A stretch of DNA of 64,000 nt from Doris montereyensis (Eukaryota > Mollusca > Gastropoda > Nudibranchia > Dorididae), in NCBI GenBank assembly GCA_037039925.1, contig JAXRKP010000801.1, positions 91,001-155,000 on the forward strand, in the 5' to 3' direction. Shown here one piece after another: positions 54,841 through 64,000 of the stretch. The notes under the pieces were generated by a model, which saw only the letters and a list, made by a program, of their open reading frames with translations, was not told the origin of the DNA and made no database searches. Positions within the stretch are counted from its first letter, which is position 1, and the number at the start of each line of letters is the position of its first letter. A program made the position numbers and the translations under genes.

Positions 54841-55082
54841 CTGTAGCTTTTTACATTGATCACTGAGGATAAAGTGGGGATAGAAACACATCAATGACCT
54901 TAATTTAGAACTGGATCTATGATCTACTGATGTTTTTTGTAAAAATATATATGTTTCTCTTTTTGTATATTTTATTATAGGTTCTAGTGACACTAGCGTT
55001 CATGACCTAGTATCTCTGTATATCACCTTCTCTGTTTGGATTCGACCTTTCTTTCAAGGTGTGATCTGCAAAAACCACGTAG

Positions 55083-55418
55083 TTAAATATTTTATCGACT
55101 GCCAATGATTCGAGTATGTTTGCAAAGTATGATTTTAAACTACGAGAAAACTCTCAGGAGTGTGTGTTTCCTTCGTTAGACCCATTCGGCCCCAGGGTAA
55201 TGCAGTACGTGAAAACACGCCCCCTTGATTGTACACGTGGCAGTCCAAAACTGGTGGATGTGATCGGCAACGCGCTGGTTGGCAACTCTTCAAAGGTCAA
55301 GGCCAAACTGACGCCAAAGACGATTGACGCATGTAAATACCGAAATATTAAAAGGAATAAAGGGACTGACGCGGGAGTGCAATACGGCTCTTGGTCCAAG
55401 GAGTTTAACAGTTATTAA
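55083..55418 (+). CDS. DUF229-like (sulfatase-like) N-terminal exon or gene fragment
   Basis: The open frame contains CVFPSLDPFGPRVMQYVKTR, a Cys then P-L-V, and later ACKYRNIKRN...VQYGSWSKEF. These resemble the N-terminal region of DUF229 proteins, an invertebrate-expanded alkaline-phosphatase/sulfatase-fold family (C-x-P-x-L-D-P-F-x-P-x-V). The downstream catalytic part is absent. The frame closes at a TAA inside a local tandem repeat beginning 55412, so the 3' end may be truncated by repeat growth. No clear acceptor was fixed upstream. A possible one at 54980 leads into a different frame. This is family-level similarity from memory only. Confidence 0.5.
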   Translation, partial: LNILSTANDSSMFAKYDFKLRENSQECVFPSLDPFGPRVMQYVKTRPLDCTRGSPKLVDVIGNALVGNSSKVKAKLTPKTIDACKYRNIKRNKGTDAGVQYGSWSKEFNSY

Positions 55419-55572
55419 AGTAAGTGGTTATATGTACAGATTGAAAGTCTATAATGCTGCACTTGAGGTCAGCGTTATTAAATTTAGTGGTTATAGGCAC
55501 ATATGTGTGTTTACAATGCTGCATTTGGGGTAGGCGTTATTAAAGTAAGAAGTTATAGGTACACATATAGAT
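55412..55572. repeat. Short tandem repeat after the DUF229-like exon, ~2.5 units
   Basis: The text GTTATTAAA-GTAAGTGGTTATA-GGTACA-TATGTGTG-TTTACAATGCTGCATTTGGGG recurs with a ~60-65 bp period. The first unit contains the stop codon and a GTAAGT-like donor that close the upstream frame. Confidence 0.75.
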
Positions 55573-55879
55573 TTATTTGAAATATAAAATTAAAACAGCC
55601 ATTGCTCGCCGAGGTTTATTGACCAATCACCGTTGTCCAGTTCCATAATTAGCGCCACCTGCTTTGGCTACTAGGTCGAACACTTTGGAATATTCCAACT
55701 CGGATAGACTTTCAGCTAAGACTTCAGCTGCAAAATTCTGTAAAGGGAGGGAGGCAGAAAAAAGGGGAGAAATAACAATATTAATAAAGGTACTGATGGA
55801 ATATAAAATTAAAAAAACTATTTAAGTAAGCTTTGATAGGCGTTGAATTACGCATCAGTGTCTATGTACAACGCACAAG

Positions 55880-56480
55880 CATAGGAGAAGAGAAAAAAAC
55901 AAACTGGTCATTTTGACGTCTGTTTCTAACAGTGCACATCTAAACCTAGATTTATAATTCTATTTACATAAATAACAATGCCAGAGACCGTTGAAAGAGT
56001 AAGGGGGCTGCTACAACAAGGAAACCCGTCTGAAGCGTTTATTTTGTGTTATTTTCTATTTTTTTACTTGCATTTTTCTCGAAATGTATTTTTTTACAGT
56101 AAAATTCTATCAGTGCATTTACAGAGACGACATTAGACAGCAGACAGGTTCATCTTGACAATGTTAATAGAAGATGACATCGTTTTTAAAAATATATTAA
56201 AATAGAATGAAAATTAAATAAATTTTTAGACGGTAATAAAGAGCTGTTTTTGTACATTCCACGATTTATAGTATTTTTTAAAATTCATAATAAAAAAATA
56301 TCCAAAATCTTGAATGGAAAACGATCTGCACAGGTTTTGAGTGATTTTATTCATAACTAAAACAGAGGAGATAGACACAGAGAAATTGGGTCAAAATCCA
56401 AGATGGTGGCCGTTTCTATTAACCAAGAGTGAGTGAAACTTTTCAAGGATATAGGATGACTGTATTTTGACAGTTAGTCA
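55880..56480 (+). repeat. Dispersed repeat, copy 2 (inverted relative to 27.1-27.8 kb)
   Basis: AACTGGTCATTTTGACGTCTGTTTCTAACAGTGCACATCTAAACCTAG through GATCTGCACAGGTTTTGAGTGATTTTATTCATAAC and TTGGGTCAAAATCCAAGATGG. Parallel order with copy 1 on the opposite strand. Confidence 0.7.
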
Positions 56481-56644
56481 TGAGACATACTAAAGACAAA
56501 AGCCTAAAGAAAACAAAAACACTTCCAGTCTCCCCCTCCCCCCTTTTAACATACATTTTCTCCACTTTACCCAAGTGCAAATAGAAAGAGAGCACTAGCT
56601 TGGGAGTAAAAGAGAGTGTCAAACAGAGGGTCCTGTCCAGGACA

Positions 56645-56688
56645 GACAGACAGATCACCTTTTCAGACAGACAGAAAGAAACAGGGAG

Positions 56689-56725
<37 letters not shown>

Positions 56726-56735
56726 AGAGAGACTT
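56645..56735. repeat. GACA and GA repeats
   Basis: GACAGACAGACAG at 56642, then GA x16 from 56691. More short GA runs at 56835-56870. Confidence 0.9.
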
Positions 56736-57344
56736 TACGTTGGAGAGGTAACTGTCATCTGCATATAAGATTGAAAACGTTTGGGTTTTTTTCTCACTTT
56801 TTTTTGTTTGCGAGATTTCAGGGTATAGAGAGTTTGAGAGAGAGAGAGTATATTTTGTTTTGAGAGAGAGAGAGGTATATTTTTGTTTGTTTTTATTTCA
56901 GGGTATACAGAGAGACAGTGACCAACCGTGACCATTGGGGTCATTTGGTGAGACAGATTACTTTGACACAAGCCACATGAGTAATGAGCTCTTTGACATC
57001 TTCAATAACCCATTTGGTGAGTCGACGCCTCCATTGGTGATTAATAATATTGATAAACGGACAAACCTGTCTAGCCCTTGTTCATACACTAATGCATGCT
57101 CTATGTTCCCAGCCTTTCTATCTCTAGAGACTGAAATTGAAAGGAATTCGTGTGAGAGAGAGAGTGACTTTGACCAGAGACAGAGAAAACAGAGAGACAG
57201 AGAAACCTAGAGACATAAAGATAATCTAGTGAACTTCCTGAAAAGCGTTTAAGTGATGTGAATGAAAATGTATCACCTTTACAGCAGTTTGAAACTTGGA
57301 ATTCCCAACGCCAATATTGCCAAAGTCCATGATTTTTGTCATTT

Positions 57345-58700
57345 TCTCTAAATGACGTGACAACGACGATACCCACTACAGAAACACATGTACCATGTAA
57401 TGGTTTACTATTGAACAGATCAACTACGATGTGAATTTGGAAATCGTCAATTCCGTGTAATGCTTTCTGTTTGATTTTAAAAACGATATCCACTACAGAA
57501 ACACATGTATTTTGTAATGGTTTACTTAATCTGATGTGACAACGACGATACAAATTTACAGAAACACATGTACCGTGTAATGGTTTACTAACTGATGTGA
57601 CAACTACGATACCCACTACAGAAACACATGTACCGTGTAATGGTTTACTAATTGATGTGACAAGCTACGATACCCACTACAGAAGAAACACATGTACCGT
57701 GTAATGGTTTACTAATTGATGTGACAACGACGATACCCACTACAGAAACACATGTACCGTGTAATGGTTTACTAACTGATGTGACAACTACGATACCCAC
57801 TACAGAAACACATGTACCGTGTAATTGTTTACTGATGTGACAACGTACGATACCCACTACAGAAACACATGTACCGTGTAATGGTTTACTAATTGATCTG
57901 ACAACGACGATACCCAATACAGAAACACATGTACTGTGTAATGGTTTACTAACTGATGTGACAACGACGATATCCAATACAGAAACACATGTACTGTGTA
58001 ATGGTTTACTAACTGATGTGACAACGACGATATCCACTACAAGAAACACATGTACTGTGTAATGGTTTACTAACTGATGTGACAACGACGATATCCACTA
58101 CAGAAACACATGTACCGTGTAATGGTTTACTAACTGATGTGACAACGACGATACCCGATACTACAGAAACACATGTACCGTGTAATGGTTTACTAACTGA
58201 TGTGACAACTACGATTTCCACTACAGAAACACATGTACCGTGTAATGGTTTACTAACTGATGTGACAACGACGATACCCAATACAGAAACACATGTACCG
58301 TGTAATGGTTTACTAACTGATGTGACAACTACGATACCCACTACAGAAACACATGTACCGTGTAATGGTTTATTAACTGATGTGACAACTACGATACCCA
58401 ATACAGAAACACAATTACCGTTTCTGATTTTACTAACTGATGTGATACAGAAACACATGTAACTGTAATGTTTACTAACTGATGTGACAACGACGATACC
58501 CACTACAGAAACACATGTACCGTTAAGGGTTTACTAACTGATGTGACAACGACGATACCCAATACAGAAACACATGTACACTGTAATGGTTTCCGTCACT
58601 GATGTGACAACGACGATACCCACTACAGAAACACATGTACCGTGTAATGGTTTACTAACTGAATTGACAACGACGACACCCATTATAGAAATATCTATAC
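57345..58700. repeat. 60-bp minisatellite, about 22 units
   Basis: The unit is about 60 bp (TGATGTGACAACGACGATAC, CCACTACAGAAACACATGTA, CCGTGTAATGGTTTACTAAC). Some units carry 1-3 bp indels. The plus strand of intact units reads TDVTTTIPTTETHVPCNGLL, a Thr-rich mucin-like 20-mer, and the minus strand reads VSKPLHGTCVSVVGIVVVTS. Indels break both frames, so it is scored as repeat DNA. Confidence 0.93.
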
Positions 58701-58924
58701 CATGAAATGACCGTCATGAACGTTTATTGAATGTTAATAAAAACAAAAGAAATGATGAAAATTGACTTTCGGAAGAATGAATCGCATTCCTATAGCTTCT
58801 ACTGTTTAAAATGCAAGTATTGAACAAAAACAATTCTGACCAATTTCATTTTCACACGGCTCTTTTGAATATAATTCATTGCAATGATTAGGTTAACAGG
58901 TATTAGAAAAATGTTCTTGTTGTT

Positions 58925-59058
58925 TTGTATGTTATGTTATACATACTTTAATCACGTAATACTTAAATGTGCGTAAGTTGTGTTTGTGTGCGAAAAATTA
59001 TATATTTATAGTAAAAGTATGTAGTATTCCATATTGTATTGAAGGTGTTGTAACACAA
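58925..59058 (+). repeat. Retroelement 3' end upstream of the TTATC array
   Basis: CATACTTTAATCACGTAATACTTAAAT and CATATTGTATTGAAGGTGTTGTAACAC directly precede the pentanucleotide array, parallel to 4330-4502. Confidence 0.6.
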
Positions 59059-60395
59059 CTTATCTTATCTTATCTTATCTTATATTGTCTTATCTTATCT
59101 TATCTTATCTTATCTTATCTTATCTTATCTTCTCTTATCTTATCTTATCTTATCTTATCTTGTCGTATATTGTCGTATCTTACCTTATCTTATCTTATCT
59201 TATTTTATCTTATCTTATCTTATCTTATGTTGTATTATATCTTAACGTATCTTATCTTATCTTATCTGTATCTTATCTTATTTTATCTTATCTTATCTTA
59301 TCTTATCTTATCTTATCTTATCTTATCTTATCTTATCTTATCTTATCTTATTTTATCTTATCTTATCTTATCTTATCTTATCTTATCTTATCTTACCGTA
59401 TCTTATATCTTATCTTATCTTATCTTATCTTATCTTATCTTATGTTGTATTATCTTATCTTATCTTATCTTATTTTATCATTATCTTATCTTATTTTGTA
59501 TTATCTTATCTTATCTTATCTTATCTTATCTTATCTTATCTTATCTTATTTTATCTTATCTTATCTTATCTTATCTTGTCTTATCTTGCCAATCTTATCT
59601 ATCTTATCTTATCTTATCTCTTATCTTATCTTATCTTATCTTATCTTACCTTATCTTATCTTATATTCTATTATCTTATCTTATCTTATCTTATCTTATC
59701 TTATCTTATCTTATCTTATATCTTATCTTATCTTATCTTATCTTATCTTATCTTATCTTATCTTATCTTATATCTTATCTTATCTATCTTATCTTATATT
59801 GTCGTATCTTACCTTATCTTATCTTATCTTATTTTATCTTATCTTATCTTATCTTATGTTGTATTATATTAACGTATCTTATCTTATCTTATTTTGTATT
59901 ATCTTATCTTATTTTGTCTTATTATCTTATCTTATCTTATCTTATCTTATCTTATCTTATCTTATCTTATTTTATCTTATCTTGTCTTATCTTGTCTTAT
60001 CTATCTTGTCTTATCTTATCTCTTATCTTATCTTATCTTATTTTACCTTATCTTATCTTATTTTATCTTATATTGTATTATCTTATCATATCATATCATA
60101 TTATATCATATCATATCATATCTTATCTTATCTTATCTTATCTTATATTATCTTATCTTATCTTATTTTATCTTATCTTATTTTATCTATTTTATCTTAT
60201 CTCATCTTATCTCATCTTATCTTATCTTATCTTATTTTATCTTATCTTATCATATCTTTTCATATCTTATCATATCTTATCTTATCTTATCTTATCTTAT
60301 CTTATCTTATCTTATCTCATCTTATCGTATCTTGTATTATCTTATGTTGTATTATCGTATCTTGTATTATCGTCTATTACCTTATCTTATCTAAA
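59059..60395. repeat. Long (TTATC)n pentanucleotide array
   Basis: About 1.3 kb of TTATC units with single-base variants (TGTCG, TTGTA, CATAT). The left flank (58925-59058) resembles the flank of the short TTATC run at 4503-4524, suggesting growth from a retroelement tail. Open frames here read poly-(L-S-Y-L-I) and are artefacts. Confidence 0.95.
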
Positions 60396-60419
60396 TCCTA
60401 GCGAGTAAACTAATGTTTA

Positions 60420-60650
60420 GAATCAACTGCCAGTAACCGATAGTTGAAAGAATTTCTCGAGGTCTTTTTTAAGTAAAATAATTATACCCTTCTTGTCTAG
60501 GTAGGTGGATCGATACCTAGTCATATCGGAGATGGACGATAAAATGGAGATCCCGTGTGCAGATCACAAAAATATTTTCACGCACGTTAAAAGAGATCCC
60601 TTGGCTGTTTACAGGGCAGTCCCGGGGGGGGTAGGGAGGGACAGCTTTAT
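60420..60650 (+). mobile_element. SINE family B partial copy
   Basis: TAGGTAGGTGGATCGATACCTAGTCATATCGGAGATGG, GGAGATCCCGTGTGCAGATCAC, AGATCCCTTGGCTGTTTACAGGGCAGTCC. The tRNA-like head is mostly replaced by the TTATC array to the left. Confidence 0.7.
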
Positions 60651-61006
60651 TTTTCTTATAACAACACAAGCTTTATACAACTGTTTAATCTCAGGGTAAA
60701 AGTTATGGGAGACGTTATAATAATGAGTATAATCAATCTGTAATCGAGATAGCGCTGATATCATTTTTGCGTTATCTTGTTGACATACAGAATGCCACCT
60801 CTTTTGGCGTTTTCATAATAACGCAATCTGATAAAAAGGGAAGAAGTGAATCTTTGTCAAATGAAATGTGACAGGTGCCACGGGTCACAGGCTAATGTTT
60901 AAATCAATACGGTTATGGAGTGATTTACCCTGTATACTCACATTATAACTAAGAACTACATACACCAGTCTATTTTTGTATGACTAAAAATAATACCATC
61001 TTTCTC

Positions 61007-61328
<322 letters not shown>

Positions 61329-61739
61329 CCCAACTTCTCTCGCCTGCCTAGAATTCAACGGGCCCACTTCATAGTCATTAAGTTACAGCCTCATTGCAGC
61401 CTGTTACTGTCTCACTTGAGTACTTCATTCACCTTTGTTTGAATCAGTGACACCATTTTCTTGTGCTCACCTGCGACGGTTTATTGATTTAATTTTGATT
61501 TAGGGAATGTATCCCCTCGCTATGTTTTGCCTGGCTTTCTGCCTTACGCAGAGTGCCATGGATAGTTATTCCTCTCTGCCCTCACTTTCATTGCCAATTC
61601 CATGATGATGATGAGGATGGACATGATCATAATCATGATGATGATGATGACAATGATGATTATGATCATGCAAAAATTATATCTCTTTCTCCCAATGTCT
61701 GTGTCTTTGACGTCTCTGTCAGGATGGCGTTGACTTTGC

Positions 61740-62443
61740 AGGACAGCCGAAGAATGGGGGAATTCCTCCGAAGATGAGGATTTCCACAAGAAAAACATCT
61801 CATCCGTCCTCAACCGCATTCAAACACTGCAGCCCTCTCGGCCATGCCAAGAATACAGACAAAAGCCCTCATGACAGTGAAACTGATCATGACATACCAT
61901 CATCACAATAAACTTAGAAACTAATGAAACACTTCTTCATCCTACATAATAATCCAGTCACAGGAGATGTATTCTCTCATCCACCTCTTTTTGTTTACAG
62001 GCGAGACAGAAATCTTCGCGATCTCCTGGTCCACAGCAGGATACGAACCCCTTCCCACACAGGGTGCCTCCAGTGTGGTAGGACACATTGCCTGTAAGTT
62101 CATTAAGTGGTCTCCATAGCATCCTTCCCCAACTGTGAATTTAAGGTCACTTGAGGCTTCACCTGTATCATCACCATCTCTTGTAAACGATGTCCAATAA
62201 AGTACATTGGGGAAATGGATCTTTGTTTAGCTAACCATTTTACTAAACGTCTAAATGACATCAAACACTTTTACTCTAAACCTGTCCCCCCCCCCCCCCC
62301 AACTTTAACTCGAGTAACCACCGAGGCGTCTTAGACATTTCTGTCACTGCTGTCCGTCAATGTTATGCCACCTGGCGCGACATATTGTTATTTCAGCTAG
62401 AACAGGGCTTCATCAGCCAAATGATACTTGCCATCCTCATGGC
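61740..62443 (+). mobile_element. Degenerate Penelope-like element, C-terminal RT end and GIY-YIG domain
   Basis: Pieces in shifting frames: FSHPPLFVYRRDRNLRDLLV (about 61975-62035) followed by GCLQCGRTHCL, the basic RNLRDLL and C-x-x-C-G-R-x-x-C linker typical of Penelope-like polymerases. Then FTCIITISCKRCPIKYIGEM (about 62158-62217), the GIY-YIG endonuclease core. Then ANHFTKRLNDIKHFYSKPVP and NFNSSNHRGVLDISV...ATWRDILLFQLEQGFIS to about 62420. There are stops, frameshifts and a poly(C) insertion, so it is inactive. The 5' part is not recognisable beyond ~61740. Confidence 0.8.
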
Positions 62444-62524
62444 CTAAACTGCAAAATGCAGTACAACTTGTAGTCATTTGCAACATTAGTACCTGTATCG
62501 TTCTTCTTCCTTTCAGTATGAAAC

Positions 62525-62554
62525 ATCTTATCTCTTTATCTCTCTGTCTCTGTC

Positions 62555-62645
<91 letters not shown>

Positions 62646-62760
62646 TTCTCTCTTTCTCTCTATCTATCTATCTATCTATCTCTCTATCTATCTATCTATC
62701 TATCTCTATCTATCTATCTATCTCTCTTTCCCTATCTGTCTGTCTGTCTGTCTGTCTGTC

Positions 62761-62850
<90 letters not shown>
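62525..62850. repeat. Compound microsatellite GTCT / CT / ATCT / CA
   Basis: GTCT x12, CT, ATCT runs, GTCT x5, CT x25, then CA x16 in sequence. Confidence 0.96.
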
Positions 62851-62852
<2 letters not shown>

Positions 62853-63299
62853 TCTTCTCATTTGTTCTATCTCCTTTCTATCCGTCAATCTCTATTTTAC
62901 TTGTTCCCTCTTCCCTCGCCCTCTTTATGTCTCTTTTATCTTCTTTTCTATCTTCCTTTCTCTACTCCTTCCCTCTTCTCCCCGTCTTATCCTATCTCTC
63001 TATCACTCTTATGACTAATTCTATTTCATCTTTTGTCTTCTGATCTTTTAAAAAAATTAATATTATTATTTGTTGTTATTATGAGGCTTGCACTTCTCTG
63101 TGTTTTGGCCTTTCCGTTAGGAGTCATCACTGCAGATCACCCTACTCCACTTTGTGGGTATAGGGTTTCTGCGTTTGTTAACAGAAAATAAAGATTACGA
63201 GCATTCTGTGAAGCAAGGCAAGGCAAGAGACTGTGCCCTGCCAACTTTTAAGACCTGCCCAGAGATTTGTGACCTTCTCAAAAGAGCGTGTTAATATCA

Positions 63300-64000
63300 A
63301 GACAATCTTCTTTTGCCCCATTATCTGTCATTAAGGGGGCGTCCTACTGAATTTCCTTTTTTCCTAATGCATTTTTGGCTAATTTTTTCTCAATGTGTTG
63401 CTTGCATCTAAGTTACTATGTAAATGTAAAAAAATTTGGGAAAAATTATTCGGTTGCCATGGTAACGGCGGCCATGTCCCTTTTGATCCCGAAATTTAAA
63501 ATCTTAAAATCTCAAAAAATATATGGGCTATCAATGAAATTCTTTATGACATATTCTTTAAACCCTTAAATAAGGAGTAAGACATATCTAATTTATCTCA
63601 GCTGTTTTTAAATTGCTTAAAAAAATTGTATTTTATTAAAAAATAACTACTGATCAAATTTGGTAATATTTTTATTTTAAAGGTGCACAAAAGATATGAA
63701 AATCAAATAAACCAGTGAAAATCTCTAGTTCCCAATAACAAATACTAGTCTAGCTGTGTACCAAATTTCAACACTCTGGCATGAATACTTTCTGGGTTTA
63801 AGATTTCTAAAAACGTTTTGTACAAATCACATCTTTTGAGAAAAACGGGTTTGAAAATTCAACTTTCTTGAATGATACAGCCATATTAAAATTGGCCATA
63901 GAATAAGTACCTTTTCAGGCTTTTTTAAGATCCTGATGCTCGATTCAAAGATGTTGTGACATTCTAAAGAGGATGTGGAAAATGTGCATTATGACAAGAC
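63300..64000. repeat. Probable repeat-derived sequence at right edge
   Basis: GGTTGCCATGGTAACGGCGGCCATGTCCCTTTTGATCCCGAAATTTAAAATC resembles GGTTGCCAAGGAAACTGCCATCATCTTGGATTTTGACCC...CAAAATC at 27290-27330, suggesting a related dispersed element. No gene seen. The segment runs off the window. Confidence 0.4.

Noticed and set aside
56935..57210. 91-codon plus-strand frame (MGSFGETDYFDTSHMSNELF...)
   Set aside because: The start looks natural, but it runs into GA/GACA repeat and matches no family I know. Not enough support.
57648..58503. Minus-strand 145- and 164-codon frames in the 60-bp array
   Set aside because: Period artefact. Frames break at unit indels and no splice or start signals were seen.
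58969..60408. 479-codon plus-strand frame rich in Leu-Ser-Tyr-Leu-Ile
   Set aside because: Reading of the TTATC pentanucleotide, which repeats every 15 bases in any frame.

Overview
The window is animal nuclear DNA, most likely from a mollusc and probably a gastropod. It is AT-rich and intron-rich. It is packed with tRNA-derived SINEs, very long CT/GA, GACA, TA, TTA, TAC and TTATC microsatellites, three minisatellites, and relics of LINE, Penelope-like, piggyBac-like and pogo/Tigger-like elements. There is no bacterial-style coding. The long open frames on both strands of the repeat arrays are artefacts of periods divisible by three or of dinucleotide tracts. The organism call is inference from repeat content and protein similarity only.

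Two genes are well supported and run divergently. (1) A SOWAH-family (sosondowah, ankyrin-repeat) gene lies on the minus strand, with its start codon at 32948 and stop at 14438. It has about 12 exons, including a 12-nt microexon and probable 10-nt and 2-nt microexons in the ankyrin region. (2) USB1, the U6 snRNA 3'-end phosphodiesterase, lies on the plus strand, with its start at 38344 and stop at 47409. It has seven coding exons carrying both HxS motifs. A third, partial coding segment at 55083-55418 resembles the N-terminal part of DUF229 (sulfatase-like) proteins.

Layout. 1-14437: no confirmed gene. It holds a SINE cluster, a LINE 3' end with a TTA tail, GA and TA tracts, and a 57-bp minisatellite (11026-13118). 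14438-32948: the SOWAH gene, whose introns hold a piggyBac-like element (18382-19487), a pogo/Tigger-like element (21471-22052), SINEs and a 470-bp CT tract. 32950-38343: divergent intergenic region with palindromic CCCAAC/GTTGGG motifs and a 5'-truncated LINE (35258-36639). The LINE is flanked by a 10-bp target-site duplication and interrupts an open frame with a homeodomain-like start. 38344-47409: USB1, whose introns hold a TA-flanked TIR element (39616-40860), a second TIR element (46331-47141), SINEs and a TAC tract. 47410-64000: mostly repeats. These are SINEs, a 60-bp array at 54.4 kb, the DUF229-like exon, a 60-bp array at 57.3-58.7 kb, a 1.3-kb TTATC array, CT tracts, and a degenerate Penelope-like element with a recognisable GIY-YIG core (61740-62443).

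Both confirmed genes show isolated frame disturbances, one or more next to short homopolymers. The surrounding sequence is otherwise well conserved and properly spliced, so residual assembly indels are more likely than true pseudogenes. The two genes have no evident functional link. SOWAH proteins are ankyrin-repeat proteins of poorly known function, and USB1 trims and protects the 3' end of U6 snRNA in the nucleus. I found no novel multi-gene system. The most unusual items are the SOWAH microexons, the candidate GC-AG intron with frameshift in USB1, and the LINE-split homeodomain-like frame.
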